A stretch of 64,000 nucleotides of DNA from Thalassotalea insulae (GCF_030161395.1 NZ_BSST01000001.1:124001-188000); one strand, 5' to 3'; counted from the stretch's first letter, positions 36,368 to 47,114 are shown. Made by a program: numbers and translations. The notes: generated from the letters alone by a model not told the origin.

Positions 36368-38110
36368 CTAATTTTTGTCTTGCTGATTCTGCCAAAAAAA
36401 TGAAGCTTTCGCTAAAGTACCGTGTTCACTAAATTGCAAATCCTGACAAAGCTGTTGAACCAATTCAATACCTCGCCCTGACAACTGCTGTTGATGTGCT
36501 ACGCCTTGCTTGGGCATAGTATTTAGCACTGGAAAATCGAAGCCATCACCACTATCTTTTACTTTTACAACAATTTTGCCGCCATTGGATAATGGATAAT
36601 ATTGAATGACGATATGAATAAAACCTAAAGTTAAGTGTTTCAACCGCTTTTCTCGCTCACTGAAATATTGGGCGAACCCCTCTGGCGATGATTTTAAACC
36701 GGAGCTCAACCTCAATACTCCATGATCTAACGCATTCATATACAACTCCGTTAAAATCGTAAATAAGCTTTGCCAATGATCGCCATGACCTTCTAATTCT
36801 TGAATATAATTCATCGCTAAAGGAACGGGATTAATTTTCGCTAAGCGCTTACCCGTTAAATTTAAGTCCCAATGCCATGCCGGTATAGCATTATTTTGTG
36901 TATCACTGACCTTTAAAGGCTGCATATTTTGTTGATTAACGGCAAAGCTTTGCTGCCAGCCACCACATGGCAAATCAATCAAGGAAATATCATCTTCCTG
37001 TGGCATTTGCTGACAAAACAATTCAACCTGCCTCAGCACCGTTTGACTAACGCTATGCCCATTAACACCTTGTATCGCAGCATCCTCAAACCTTTGATAA
37101 CCAAACATTTCTCCTTGTTCGTTACGCGCTTCAATAATGCCATCACTGATCAACACTATGCGATCATTCTGCTCTATTGATAACACTTTAACACTGACGT
37201 CTGTCAGCAAGTTAGATAGCACACCTAATGGAGGGTGAAACGAGCTAATTTTCTTTTTAATTTTCCCTTGATGATCAAAAAGATAAGTATCTGGCAACCC
37301 GGCATTAAAGACATACACCGATTGGTCATGATTGGAAATTGTTACCACGCCGGCAGCTAAAAATAAGTCGGCGGGTAAAAGATGATAGAGTTGTTGGTTA
37401 ACCTGAGTAATTATTTCAGCTAAGGAGAAGCCTTTTTTTGTCATTGCTCTAAAGGTTTCGGCTAACGGGATCGCACCAATCGAAGAACGTAAACCATGAC
37501 CGGTAAAATCTCCCAGTAAGACATTAACATCCCCATTAGGACTTAGTGCAGTTAATTGTATATCACCGCTAAACAGCGCCGCTGCCTTTTTTATTATGCC
37601 GATTTTATCAAGCGCATAATTACGGGTTTCTATCACACCAAACATTAATTGTTCAGCCAGCTCAGCATCTTTTTGCTGCTGTTGTTGCAGCCTTTTAACT
37701 TGGCTGTATAGATCGCTGATCCGTTGAATTGATTTAATTTTTGCTTTGAAAACCTCAGGAGAAAATGGCCGGACTAAAATGCCATCGCCACCAGCATCTA
37801 TACTCTCAATAAAAGATTCATCAGTATCCATACTGGTAATAAAAATAAGCGGACATAAGTTATTTTTTAGCGATAAGCTTTTAATTTTTCGAGCCGCCTG
37901 ATAACCATTCATCACCGGCATACTAATATCCATTAGTACTAAATCCGGTTGCTGCTGAATATAAAGTGCCACTCCTCGAGCACCATCTTCAGCGGTGATA
38001 ACTCGGTAGCCTTCTTCTATTAATAAAACGCTTAATACCTTACGTTGCGTTGCCGAGTCATCCACGACTAACGCTAACTTTCCTTGCTTATGACCCGATA
38101 ATAACGACAT
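36368..38110 (-). CDS. crsR: CrsR/HsbR-like response regulator with PP2C phosphatase and serine-kinase domains
   Basis: A 580-residue partner-switching regulator. Receiver: residues 10-130, acceptor Asp61. SpoIIE/PP2C phosphatase: about 170-390, with GDFTGHGLRSS, SDGIIEARNEQG and the metal-binding EDDISLIDL. HATPase (RsbW-type) kinase/anti-sigma domain: about 430-575, with TELYMNALDHG and DSGDGFDF. This REC-PP2C-HATPase order is that of Shewanella CrsR, which controls RpoS through an anti-anti-sigma partner, and of Pseudomonas HsbR. It starts one base after the STAS gene. Its phosphorylation state should decide whether it phosphorylates or dephosphorylates that STAS protein. The symbol is by architecture and context. 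Confidence 0.85.
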   Translation of the reverse strand: MSLLSGHKQGKLALVVDDSATQRKVLSVLLIEEGYRVITAEDGARGVALYIQQQPDLVLMDISMPVMNGYQAARKIKSLSLKNNLCPLIFITSMDTDESFIESIDAGGDGILVRPFSPEVFKAKIKSIQRISDLYSQVKRLQQQQQKDAELAEQLMFGVIETRNYALDKIGIIKKAAALFSGDIQLTALSPNGDVNVLLGDFTGHGLRSSIGAIPLAETFRAMTKKGFSLAEIITQVNQQLYHLLPADLFLAAGVVTISNHDQSVYVFNAGLPDTYLFDHQGKIKKKISSFHPPLGVLSNLLTDVSVKVLSIEQNDRIVLISDGIIEARNEQGEMFGYQRFEDAAIQGVNGHSVSQTVLRQVELFCQQMPQEDDISLIDLPCGGWQQSFAVNQQNMQPLKVSDTQNNAIPAWHWDLNLTGKRLAKINPVPLAMNYIQELEGHGDHWQSLFTILTELYMNALDHGVLRLSSGLKSSPEGFAQYFSEREKRLKHLTLGFIHIVIQYYPLSNGGKIVVKVKDSGDGFDFPVLNTMPKQGVAHQQQLSGRGIELVQQLCQDLQFSEHGTLAKASFFWQNQQDKN

Positions 38111-38416
38111 CTATCTTTCAATCGTCATCAAACGCTGAAATTGAGCTATCTCTAACACCTTATAGACAGCATCACTTGGGTTGACAAGTTTCAAGGTACC
38201 AGATAGCTGTTCAATATGATCTTTTAATAATAAAATCATACCCAGTGCGGAACTATCCATATAGGAGGTTTTACTTAAATCTAATATTACATTCACCCCT
38301 TGTTCGGTACGATGAATATAGGCCTCTCTAAATTGCTGGTGCAATGAAAAATCAAATCTGTCTTCAATCGCGATAGTAACGTTATTGCCTGCAAACTCTT
38401 CAATTTGTAATGACAT
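38111..38416 (-). CDS. crsA: STAS-domain anti-sigma antagonist, CrsA/HsbA-like
   Basis: A 101-residue single STAS domain. The phosphorylation site region is TSYMDSSALGMILLL, with Ser55 and Ser56 at the position of the regulated serine in SpoIIAA-type proteins. It lies directly before the REC-PP2C-HATPase gene (adjacent ends), the arrangement of crsA-crsR in Shewanella, where the unphosphorylated antagonist binds the regulator and frees sigma-S. In Pseudomonas the equivalent HsbA switches between FlgM and the diguanylate cyclase HsbD. Which target applies here cannot be told from sequence. Confidence 0.85.
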   Translation of the reverse strand: MSLQIEEFAGNNVTIAIEDRFDFSLHQQFREAYIHRTEQGVNVILDLSKTSYMDSSALGMILLLKDHIEQLSGTLKLVNPSDAVYKVLEIAQFQRLMTIER

Positions 38417-38501
38417 ATAATTTCCTTTACGTTTATATTTTTATAACTCTCAATTTCACCTTTGTTTAACCTTAGCTAAACAATTTTTTATCGTGGTACT
38501 T

Positions 38502-39578
38502 TCAAAACGCTTCCTTCATTTGCTTTTTATCTAGCTCGGCGTAGCTCAGTAATAACTCCGGTATTTGTTTAAGTTCACAGATATCCGTATGAGCGTTAAG
38601 TTGAACAGCGCTGCCCGGCATACCCCATATCAAGCTGGTATTTTTATCCTGTACTAAAGTGCGCGCCCCTTGCATTTTCAACGCAAGCATTGCGCGAGCA
38701 CCATCATTTCCCATTCCAGTTAGCAACACCGCTTGCACATTGTTTGCCATTGGTAACAGTGAATGAAATAACACATCCACCGAAGGTTTATGACGGTTAA
38801 CTAATGCACTATCTTCTAACACACAAAACAATGAACCGTTTTTTTCAGTAACCTTCAAGTGCTGATCACCTGGTGCAATATAAGCGTAACCTGTCTTAAT
38901 TTTCTGCCTGTGCTTTGCCTCCTGCACACAAATATGACAACTTTCATTGAGTCGTTCAGCAAAACGAGCACTAAAGGTTTTAGGAATATGTTGGGTGATC
39001 ACGATAGCAGGACTGTTACTGGGGAGGTTAACCAGCACGCTTTTTATCGCTTCCGTGCCACCAGTTGACGCACCAATGGCGATTAAATGGTTCTCTCTTT
39101 TAGTACCATTAAACGGCAACGGTTGTGTTAAATTAATATCAGATACAGACTGTACTAATGAATATTTTTTTTGTTCGACGGTCATTGCCGACTTAATTAT
39201 AGTTAGCAACTGCTCTTTAAAATTATCTTTAGATGCAATAAGGGTTTCAAAACTCGGTTTTTCAATGAAGTCCAAAGCGCCAAGTTCTAACGCCCGTAAC
39301 GTAATATCTGCCCCCTGAGAAGTTAATGTCGACAGCATCACAACGGGCATGGGTCTTAAACGCATTAAGTTTTCTAAAAAAGTAATACCGTCCATTTTGG
39401 GCATTTTAACGTCTAACGTTAACACATCGGGATTGAGCTTTTTAATTAACTCCCGGGCAATATATGGATCTTCTGCTTCACCAACCACTTCGATTTGTGA
39501 GTCGCTAGATAATATTTCACTGACAAGATTTCTGATCACCACAGAATCATCAACGATCAATACTTTAATTTTTCTCAT
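38502..39578 (-). CDS. cheB: Chemotaxis methylesterase CheB
   Basis: Receiver plus methylesterase/glutamine deamidase that removes methyl groups from chemoreceptors. The receiver has acceptor Asp56 in VLTLDVKMPKMDG. The catalytic triad is visible as Ser in AIGASTGGTEA, His in ITQHIPKTFSARFA and Asp in LLTGMGNDGARAML. Length 358 is normal. It follows cheD and cheR, and precedes the crsA-crsR-like pair. Confidence 0.95.
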   Translation of the reverse strand: MRKIKVLIVDDSVVIRNLVSEILSSDSQIEVVGEAEDPYIARELIKKLNPDVLTLDVKMPKMDGITFLENLMRLRPMPVVMLSTLTSQGADITLRALELGALDFIEKPSFETLIASKDNFKEQLLTIIKSAMTVEQKKYSLVQSVSDINLTQPLPFNGTKRENHLIAIGASTGGTEAIKSVLVNLPSNSPAIVITQHIPKTFSARFAERLNESCHICVQEAKHRQKIKTGYAYIAPGDQHLKVTEKNGSLFCVLEDSALVNRHKPSVDVLFHSLLPMANNVQAVLLTGMGNDGARAMLALKMQGARTLVQDKNTSLIWGMPGSAVQLNAHTDICELKQIPELLLSYAELDKKQMKEAF

Positions 39579-39610
39579 ATCAATATAACGCCTGATAATT
39601 CATACAATTG

Positions 39611-40276
39611 TCAAAATAATTCAATATCACCATCCACTGGTTCTTTATCAATATGATTACGATAATCAAACTCTCTTTTAACAATAGTATCGTTATGTAA
39701 GTTATTCAATTTTTTGACAAAAGCTTTACCTGTTTTGGGATGAAACAGCACTTTTCTTGGAAAGCAATCACCAAGATCAGCGCTTTCTAAAACGATGTTT
39801 TCTTGTGCCAAATATTGACGGGCAAACTCAATATTTTTTTGGCCAATATCAGACATCTGTTTGAGTACTTTCCCACCACCAAAAAGTTTAGCTCTAAGAT
39901 TTATCCGCCGACCACCACATTTTAAAATCAAATTAATCAAATGCTCCATGGCAAAATTTCCATAACGAGTCGCATCAGATGTCAAACCTCTTTGCCCCCA
40001 TTCCACTTCGTGCGCTTCTTTTTCAATCAAAGGCAACATAAAATGATTCATTCCCCCTATGCCTAAACTTTTATCCCAGATACAAGCAGCAATACAGGAA
40101 CCTAACGTAGTGGCAATTAAAATATCGTCTTTAGTCATATAAAATTCGCCCGGCAATATTTTTGCAACTACGCTTGCTCGTTCTTTATCCCAGTAGTGGT
40201 TGATATGTGAAAATTCAGGCAGACAAGTGGTAAGAGATTGTGCTACATGGATATTTTTTTGATTATTAAAGAGCAT
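39611..40276 (-). CDS. cheD: Chemoreceptor glutamine deamidase CheD
   Basis: A 221-residue CheD with the catalytic Cys in TTLGSCIAACIWD (near residue 61) and the His in GGMNHFMLP (near 77), followed by AKLFGGGKVL. CheD deamidates receptor glutamines and, in some systems, interacts with CheC-type phosphatases. There is no cheC in the window. An N-terminal extension of about 40 residues precedes the core domain. CheD next to cheR and cheB is typical of F7-like clusters. Confidence 0.93.
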   Translation of the reverse strand: MLFNNQKNIHVAQSLTTCLPEFSHINHYWDKERASVVAKILPGEFYMTKDDILIATTLGSCIAACIWDKSLGIGGMNHFMLPLIEKEAHEVEWGQRGLTSDATRYGNFAMEHLINLILKCGGRRINLRAKLFGGGKVLKQMSDIGQKNIEFARQYLAQENIVLESADLGDCFPRKVLFHPKTGKAFVKKLNNLHNDTIVKREFDYRNHIDKEPVDGDIELF

Positions 40277-40291
40277 CCTAGCCTCATAGCC

Positions 40292-41143
40292 CTAAAAGGG
40301 CTTTCTGAAAATTGTTCGTCCAACATTCTTAAAATATTGTTGGTAATGTCCCAAGTTTTCGCTATGTCCTAAAATCAACAAGCCACCAGGAGCTAGCATT
40401 TCGTAAAAGCGTTCAAATAATTCAATTTGCGTTTTTTTATCAAAATAAATAATCACATTACGACAAAAAATAATATCGAACGGCCCCTTCATCGGCCATT
40501 GATGTAACAAATTTAACTCTTTAAATGTCAATAGATTACGTAGACATTGAGCAACTTTTACCTTGTGAGCATTTTCCCCTGTCCCTTTAATAAAATACGG
40601 TTTTAAATATACCGAAGGGACATCTTCAATACGCTTTTCGTCATAAATACCAGCTTTTCCCTTTGCTAAAACATTACCATCAATATCCGTTGCTAATATC
40701 TTAATATCCCAAGAAGATAAAGACTGCTTACAACTCTCATATACGATAGCCGCGATACTATAGGCTTCTTCGCCGGTCGATGTAGCTGACGACCAGATAC
40801 GTATTCTTTGTTGCTGTTTATTTCGTTTCAACAGTTGTGGTAATTCTATTGACAGTAAATAATCAAAGTGATGCTTTTCTCGAAAAAAACTCGTTAAATT
40901 CGTTGTGATCGCGTTAATAAAGTAGTGTTTTTCTTGTTCAGGGTTTTGCTTTAATAATTGGCAATATTGACTGAAAGACGCGAGTTTACGTTCTTTGATC
41001 ACACGCGTGAGGCGGCGATAGACCATCTCACGTTTACTTGCATTTAAAACAATGCCGGCTGTGTCATAGACAAACTGACAAACAAAATTAAACTCTTTGT
41101 CCGTCAGACGAAATGGCCGTTCTCTGATGTCGTTCATAGGCAA
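40292..41143 (-). CDS. cheR: Chemotaxis methyltransferase CheR
   Basis: S-adenosylmethionine-dependent receptor methyltransferase, 283 residues. The SAM site reads RIWSSATSTGEEAYSIA (near 114-130), and FDIIFCRNVIIYFDK and LGHSENL are standard. The first codon here is TTG 41143; ATG 41137 two codons later is at least as likely. It follows the MCP gene by 3 bp. That MCP ends in a WEEF pentapeptide of the type CheR can bind through its beta-subdomain. Confidence 0.94.
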   Translation of the reverse strand: MPMNDIRERPFRLTDKEFNFVCQFVYDTAGIVLNASKREMVYRRLTRVIKERKLASFSQYCQLLKQNPEQEKHYFINAITTNLTSFFREKHHFDYLLSIELPQLLKRNKQQQRIRIWSSATSTGEEAYSIAAIVYESCKQSLSSWDIKILATDIDGNVLAKGKAGIYDEKRIEDVPSVYLKPYFIKGTGENAHKVKVAQCLRNLLTFKELNLLHQWPMKGPFDIIFCRNVIIYFDKKTQIELFERFYEMLAPGGLLILGHSENLGHYQQYFKNVGRTIFRKPF

Positions 41144-41146
41144 ACA

Positions 41147-43852
41147 CTAAAATTCTTCCCATTCTTGATCTGAAACGGTTCTTTCTCGTTTGATCTGACT
41201 TACCGGGGCCGGCTGCGCAAGCACTTGCTCGCTGCTACTGACAATATTGGCAATTGGTGACCGACTAAAGCTATCATCGTCATCATTGCTAAAAAACGCT
41301 ACTTGTTCTAATAACGACTGAGATTGCTCTTCCATTGATTTACTAGACGCTGCCGCTTCTTCAACTAACGCCGCATTTTGCTGCGTCATTTCATCCATTT
41401 GACTAACAGCGGCACTCACTTCACCAATACCTGCAGCTTGCTCTTTACCGGCACTGTCAATATCACCGATCATTTTCTCAACATCCTCAATCGCTGCTAC
41501 CAACTCAGTAAAGGTTTGCCCGGTTTCATCGACCAATTTAGTGCCTTGGCCGACAGCATCGACACTATCGTTAATCAACCCTTTTATTTCTTTCGCAGCC
41601 CCGGCTGAGCGTTGCGCTAAATTTCTCACTTCTGCAGCGACAACCGCAAAGCCTCGCCCTTGTTCACCAGCGCGAGCAGCCTCTACAGCAGCATTAAGGG
41701 CCAGTAAATTTGTTTGAAACGCTATTTCATCAATAACGCTAATAATATCGGCAATTTTATTGCTGGATTTATTAATATCACTCATAGCAGTAATGGCATT
41801 TCTCACCACTTCACCACCATTAGTTGCCTTATCCATCACAGATTTTGATAATTTACTCGCTTCTGAGGCATTTTCTGCATTTTGTTGCACTGTACTGGTT
41901 AATTCTTCCATCGCCGACGCCGTTTCTTCTAAACTTGACGCTTGCGACTCGGTTCGGTGACTTAATTCATTATTACCTTCGGCGATTTCACGAGCCGAAT
42001 CAAAGACATTGGTCGATGCGGTGCGAATTTCATTCACCATGTTATTTAAGTTAGCAATAGATGCATTCATTGCGTCAGCAAGTGCTAAAAATTCTCCATC
42101 ATATTGGCCATCCATCGTTTCTGTTAAGTTTCCTTTTGATAAGGATTTAGCGACACGAATAGCTTCATTTATCGGATTAACAATCGCATCCATTAGGCCA
42201 TTAATGTTATTACCAAGATCTTGCATAAAACCTTGATAATCAGAAGTGTCTATTCGGCTATCCAATTTACCAGACGTCGCATCGTTGATTAATTTCTCCA
42301 CTTGGCGTTGAGCATCTTTTTCCTCAGTAATATCGAGCCATTGCACAACGGTTCCCAAGTGATTTTTTTGTTCATCAAGTAAGGCAATTGCCATAAGGTT
42401 AAAACTCAACCCAGCAATGGATATTTCGCTTTCGTAAGGGAGGTTATCTGGGTTACCTAATAAGTTTTGTTGATGGGCCGGATTTTTATGAAAAGTATCA
42501 AAGTTAGTGCCCACGATATTATCAACACTAAATGATGAAAATACCGAACGTATACGCTCTTCTCGTCGACGTAACATTTTTTTCACCGCAGGATTAGCGT
42601 AGACAATATTGCCTTTGGTATCTGCCATCATAAAGTTTGTAGTACTACCTTCAACGGCACAAGTTAAGCGACCGACTTCACTTTGTTTATCCTTTAGCGT
42701 TTGTTGCATGTTCGCTATTGCATTAGTCAACTGACCAAACTCATCCGTATCCTCAGTTGATAAGTCATTATCCAAATTGCCTTTGGCAATACTATCAAAG
42801 GTCTGTATCGCAAAATCCATGGCATTAATCGCACTTCTGATAATAACAAAGGCAATAAAACAACCAACAACAACAACGACCAGAATCAGTGACACTTCAA
42901 TATACATACTACTTTCTTTAGTTGCAGCCCGCTCTTCAAGAATTTCTGTTAATGCACTCATCACTGCATCGGTATAGCCATACACTTGCTCTACTGTTGC
43001 TGTAGTTTCCCCGTAATATTTAACTGCACCATAGTCCAAAGATGCTGACTGAATAATTTCATTATCAATTAACGCCACCATGTTGTTTACGGCATTAAAC
43101 GCCTCATTAAGTTTTGATGAGAGTTGCAGTCTTGCCGCCGAATTTTCCTCAAAAATACGCTCACTGCCTGTTTCCAGACCTACCACCCAAGCTTTAATAT
43201 TACTCAGCTTATCAAGTATCGCTATCTTCGCCTTATCATCAAGCGACTGCGCCGCAAGTACTTTAGCGCCTTGGGCACGGGAGACTCCTAGATCATTTGC
43301 CAGACTAGGTAATTGATTAGTAACCGCCAACATCATGTAATAGCTGTCGATATAAGCATCTAATGACAGGCCAGATTTATCAGCTACCAGTTGGATTAGA
43401 GCCAGAGTTTCTTTTACCACCAGATTGTGTCTGCTCATCGATTGCTGTGCTGAAAGCGATAAGTTAACCTCTATTAAATCCGTCCAGCTTTTTTTTAATA
43501 TCTTCATTTCATTGGTCAATGAAAACGACTCAACATCTGCTAACACTTTAGCCAGCTCATTAAAATCGCCATTCACTTCTTGTTCTAGTGGTTTAAGGCG
43601 ATTACCTAATGATTGATCGCCACCTAAAAAACCAGCAGAAGCCCCTCTGTGATCAGCAACATTTTGAGCAATACTCTGTAATGGCGCTATCGCTAAAATA
43701 CCTTCACGACTACTACGAGCGACATTAACCTCATTGAGCGAAGTTGTAACTAGGTGGTATGTTGTTATTGCCAAAGGAATTAATATCATAAAAAAAGCTA
43801 AGCTTAATTTATAAGCTAGTTTTATATTGCCAAGTAATTTATTTAACATCAT
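41147..43852 (-). CDS. PAS-containing methyl-accepting chemotaxis protein with C-terminal EWEEF tether
   Basis: A 901-residue receptor. TM1 is at about 12-32 and TM2 at about 318-342, with roughly 290 residues of helical periplasmic sensor between (NIT-like, but not assigned). A HAMP domain (about 343-395), a cytoplasmic PAS domain (about 400-515), a second HAMP-like stretch and the signalling domain follow, with the hairpin tip [22 protein letters not shown] in pieces. The protein ends in EWEEF, a CheR/CheB-binding pentapeptide like GWEEF of Pseudomonas Aer2/McpB. ATG 43849 fits the GGAG site better than 43852. It is the only receptor in the cluster. Confidence 0.93.
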   Translation of the reverse strand: MMLNKLLGNIKLAYKLSLAFFMILIPLAITTYHLVTTSLNEVNVARSSREGILAIAPLQSIAQNVADHRGASAGFLGGDQSLGNRLKPLEQEVNGDFNELAKVLADVESFSLTNEMKILKKSWTDLIEVNLSLSAQQSMSRHNLVVKETLALIQLVADKSGLSLDAYIDSYYMMLAVTNQLPSLANDLGVSRAQGAKVLAAQSLDDKAKIAILDKLSNIKAWVVGLETGSERIFEENSAARLQLSSKLNEAFNAVNNMVALIDNEIIQSASLDYGAVKYYGETTATVEQVYGYTDAVMSALTEILEERAATKESSMYIEVSLILVVVVVGCFIAFVIIRSAINAMDFAIQTFDSIAKGNLDNDLSTEDTDEFGQLTNAIANMQQTLKDKQSEVGRLTCAVEGSTTNFMMADTKGNIVYANPAVKKMLRRREERIRSVFSSFSVDNIVGTNFDTFHKNPAHQQNLLGNPDNLPYESEISIAGLSFNLMAIALLDEQKNHLGTVVQWLDITEEKDAQRQVEKLINDATSGKLDSRIDTSDYQGFMQDLGNNINGLMDAIVNPINEAIRVAKSLSKGNLTETMDGQYDGEFLALADAMNASIANLNNMVNEIRTASTNVFDSAREIAEGNNELSHRTESQASSLEETASAMEELTSTVQQNAENASEASKLSKSVMDKATNGGEVVRNAITAMSDINKSSNKIADIISVIDEIAFQTNLLALNAAVEAARAGEQGRGFAVVAAEVRNLAQRSAGAAKEIKGLINDSVDAVGQGTKLVDETGQTFTELVAAIEDVEKMIGDIDSAGKEQAAGIGEVSAAVSQMDEMTQQNAALVEEAAASSKSMEEQSQSLLEQVAFFSNDDDDSFSRSPIANIVSSSEQVLAQPAPVSQIKRERTVSDQEWEEF

Positions 43853-43996
43853 TTTCTCCGTTAATATTCTTTGATAAAAAGCGTAAACCTCAACTTTCTC
43901 AAAGCTATATTTCCTTAAACATGCGTACTTGCAGGGATGTCAAACTACCCAATAAACAATTTCTCACCTGGTTACACAAATTAATTCTTAATTTAT

Positions 43997-44485
43997 TTAA
44001 TCCACTATTTCAGCTAGTTCTTCTTTACTGGTGGCGCTATAAAGCTCATTCTGATCCAGTAATTTTTGCGTATCGAGTAGGATGATTAACTTCTCATCAA
44101 TAGATGCAATACCATTTAAAAAACAACTATCGATATGACTACCAAATTCAGGTGCCGGGCGAATTGCTTCACTACTCACCTTATAAACATCAGACACTGA
44201 GTCGACAACGATGCCAATCGCATTCAATCGCTCTGATTTTTGGCTACGCAGAATAATAGTGACGGTTGTAGCGCTGTATTCCAAAGGTTCAATTTCAAAC
44301 CGCTGCCGTAAGTCAATCACAGGAATAATGACGCCGCGAAGATTAATAATACCTTTAAAGTAATTAGGCTTATTCGGCAGTTCAGTGACTGAGCTCCATA
44401 CACGAATTTCCTGTACATATAAAATATCAAGGCCAAATTCTTCGTCTTTGATTTTAAATGTTAAATATTCTTGCTCATCACTCAT
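43997..44485 (-). CDS. cheW: Chemotaxis coupling protein CheW (second)
   Basis: A 162-residue CheW that links receptors to CheA. Core features are EEFGLDILYVQEIRVWSSVTELPN, FKGIINLRGVIIPVIDLRQRF and AIGIVVDSVSDVY, in pieces within residues 12-120. It follows another cheW by 25 bp. The two differ enough (different N-termini, CheW core about half conserved) to have distinct partners, but that is an inference. Confidence 0.93.
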   Translation of the reverse strand: MSDEQEYLTFKIKDEEFGLDILYVQEIRVWSSVTELPNKPNYFKGIINLRGVIIPVIDLRQRFEIEPLEYSATTVTIILRSQKSERLNAIGIVVDSVSDVYKVSSEAIRPAPEFGSHIDSCFLNGIASIDEKLIILLDTQKLLDQNELYSATSKEELAEIVD

Positions 44486-44510
44486 CGTCCCTCACCTTTT
44501 AACTTTTCCG

Positions 44511-45023
44511 CTAAATGCCTAATTGCTGCAGCGCATTGACATTTAAAATAGTGACAACACTTTCCCCAACATTAACCAGTCCCTGAATACTTTCCTGAGG
44601 AATAGAGCCAACAAAGCCAGAATCTGCCTGAATATCTTGTTCCTCAACATCAATAACGTCAGATACGGCATCAACAACAAAGCCCATTGTTTTCGTTGTT
44701 CCACCATTTTCTATGGTTAACACCATCACTACCGTTGAATCTAGATACTCAGCCCGGCAGATGTTAAATTTAAGTCTGAAATCAATAATAGGTACTATCA
44801 ACCCGCGAATATTAATCACCCCTTTAACATACTCCGGTGAGTTAGGGATTTTAGTGGGTAATTCCCAACTACGAATTTCTTCAACACATAAAATATCGAC
44901 GGCATAACATTCACTAGCCAGATTAAACATTAAAAATTGTTTACCATTTGAGATAAAATCGATCTCATCAACCATAGATTGATCGATATCAGGGATTTCA
45001 TGAGCTAATGCTTGAATGTCCAT
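44511..45023 (-). CDS. cheW: Chemotaxis coupling protein CheW (first)
   Basis: A 170-residue CheW with an extra N-terminal stretch of about 25 acidic residues before the core, which contains CYAVDILCVEEIRSWE, VKGVINIRGLIVPIIDFRLKF and GFVVDAVSDV. It follows cheA with no gap. Paired cheW genes between cheA and the receptor are also known in Vibrio and Shewanella clusters of this kind. Confidence 0.93.
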   Translation of the reverse strand: MDIQALAHEIPDIDQSMVDEIDFISNGKQFLMFNLASECYAVDILCVEEIRSWELPTKIPNSPEYVKGVINIRGLIVPIIDFRLKFNICRAEYLDSTVVMVLTIENGGTTKTMGFVVDAVSDVIDVEEQDIQADSGFVGSIPQESIQGLVNVGESVVTILNVNALQQLGI

Positions 45024-47108
45024 TTAAACTTCTACCTCTGGGACTAATGAAGATAAATGACGCGTACTTGTAGCTTGTTGATCACCTATAGCCATTTGAA
45101 TTAATCCGGTGACATCTAATATCATAGCGACCGAACCATCACCTAAAATAGTAGCGCCGGAGATCCCGTCAACTTGCTGGTAATTATCCTGTAAGCTTTT
45201 AATCACCACTTGTTGCTGAGCTAATAAATCATCAACCATTAGCCCTACTTTTTGCCCGTCAGCTTCAACTACCACCAATAGAGCGTCTTCTATCTTTTGA
45301 TGCTGCACTTGAATATTAAATAATTGACCAACAGAGATAACCGGCACATTGTCTTCTCTAAGTCGATAAAGCACCATATCTCCTGAAACCCGGTTAATGT
45401 ATTCAGCCTTTGCTTGCAATGACTCGACTATAGTGATCAAAGGAATAATGTAAATTTCACTACCGACACGCACCAATTGCCCATCCAATATCGCCAAAGT
45501 CAGCGGTAGGTTAACCTTAAAAGTTGAACCTTTATCTGGTTCCGATTCCACCTGAATCCGGCCTCCTAATGCCTGAATGTTCTTTTTCACCACATCCATA
45601 CCAACACCACGACCAGAAATATCACTAATTTCTTTTGCGGTAGAAAAGCCTGGCTCAAAAATGAGATCAAATACCTGACTGTCACTGAATATGCTATGTT
45701 GCTCAACGATGCCTTTTTCAACCGCTTTATTAAAAACAGCCTCTCGGTCAATACCGCCGCCATCATCATTGATTTCAATCACGATACTGCCACCTTGATG
45801 GTATGCATCGAGGGTGATCTTACCTTTTGCATTCTTACCTTTAGCCCGACGTTCTTCAGCCGCTTCAATGCCATGATCAACAGCGTTTCTCACCAAATGC
45901 GTTAATGGATCGCCTATTTGCTCCATTACCGTTTTATCTAATTCCGTATGTTCACCCTTAATAATCAGTTCAATTTCTTTGCCCATTTTATTCGACAAAT
46001 CATGGATCAAACGAGGAAAGCGATTAAAAGCAAAACTAATCGGTAACATCCGAATACGCATCACGCTTTCTTGTAATTCTTTGGTGTTTTGTAACAGTTG
46101 CTCTAAACCAGAAGTTAAGCGGTCTATTTTACTTAAATCAAAATCGTTACCGAGTTCGGATAACATTGACTGGGTGATCACTAATTCCCCAACCAGGTTG
46201 ATCAAGCTATCCACCTTATCGACTCCAACGCGAATAGAACCGACATCCTGCTTTACTTTTACCGCTGTTTTTTGATTATTTTTAGGGTTAGTTTTAACCG
46301 TTTCCTGATTGGTTTTCGCTTGTTCACTATCCGTTAATTTATGTTCCTCAGCTGGTAATAATTGCTGTTGCTGTAACGACATATCCGTTTTTGTTTGCGT
46401 GATATTCAGTTGACATTCATCTTCAACCCACTCAAAAATTTCTCTGATTTCTTGTTCTGTTGCCGACGAGACTAATGTTAACTGCCAGCTAATATATATT
46501 TCTTTCGGATCAATATCGGTAATAGCTGGAAGCTCTTTACAATTAGCTTTTACTGTCAGACGGCCTAAATCGGCCAAGACATTAAACAGTAATAACGGAT
46601 CATTACCGGTTTGCACTAAGTGGTGTTCAGGAATAAATTCGATTTGCCAGGTAGTTGCCGTACTTCGTTGTTCAAGCGTTTGCTCGTCTTGGCAAGAACT
46701 TTTTTCTGTACCAACTATTTTTGCTTTTTGATTTAACGCTATCGTTAATAACTTGGATGTTTCTTCTATTTTAGTGGTATCACATTGTTCATCGTCTCGG
46801 ATCGCTTCGATTAACGAACGCATACAATCAACTGATGCTAATAACAACTCAACATCAGGTTGTACTATTGCCCGCCGGCCATCTCTCATTTCATCCAATA
46901 AGGTTTCAACTAAATGAGTAAACTCTGTTACATGCTCAAAACCAAAAGTACCAGCTCCGCCTTTTATCGAATGAGCGGCTCTGAAAATTGAATTAATAGT
47001 TTCATCATCTCCTTGCTCAAGTGTTAACAGACTCGACTCCATTAACTCAAGCCCTTCAAAACTTTCTTCTAAAAAGCTAGGAATAAACTGCGAGAGATCC
47101 ACACTCAT
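45024..47108 (-). CDS. cheA: Chemotaxis histidine kinase CheA
   Basis: A 694-residue kinase. P1 is the HPt domain with His46 in RAAHSIKGGAGTFGFE. A long Gln/Thr/Lys-rich linker (about 235-290) leads to the dimerisation domain P3 (about 295-350). P4 has HLVRNAVDHGIE, EINDDGGGID and GRGVGMDVVKKN. P5, a CheW-like domain, fills 540-690. A separate P2 domain is not obvious; residues 150-235 may be a divergent one. It starts 6 bp after cheY and ends next to cheW. Confidence 0.95.
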   Translation of the reverse strand: MSVDLSQFIPSFLEESFEGLELMESSLLTLEQGDDETINSIFRAAHSIKGGAGTFGFEHVTEFTHLVETLLDEMRDGRRAIVQPDVELLLASVDCMRSLIEAIRDDEQCDTTKIEETSKLLTIALNQKAKIVGTEKSSCQDEQTLEQRSTATTWQIEFIPEHHLVQTGNDPLLLFNVLADLGRLTVKANCKELPAITDIDPKEIYISWQLTLVSSATEQEIREIFEWVEDECQLNITQTKTDMSLQQQQLLPAEEHKLTDSEQAKTNQETVKTNPKNNQKTAVKVKQDVGSIRVGVDKVDSLINLVGELVITQSMLSELGNDFDLSKIDRLTSGLEQLLQNTKELQESVMRIRMLPISFAFNRFPRLIHDLSNKMGKEIELIIKGEHTELDKTVMEQIGDPLTHLVRNAVDHGIEAAEERRAKGKNAKGKITLDAYHQGGSIVIEINDDGGGIDREAVFNKAVEKGIVEQHSIFSDSQVFDLIFEPGFSTAKEISDISGRGVGMDVVKKNIQALGGRIQVESEPDKGSTFKVNLPLTLAILDGQLVRVGSEIYIIPLITIVESLQAKAEYINRVSGDMVLYRLREDNVPVISVGQLFNIQVQHQKIEDALLVVVEADGQKVGLMVDDLLAQQQVVIKSLQDNYQQVDGISGATILGDGSVAMILDVTGLIQMAIGDQQATSTRHLSSLVPEVEV

Positions 47109-47114
47109 AATGAT

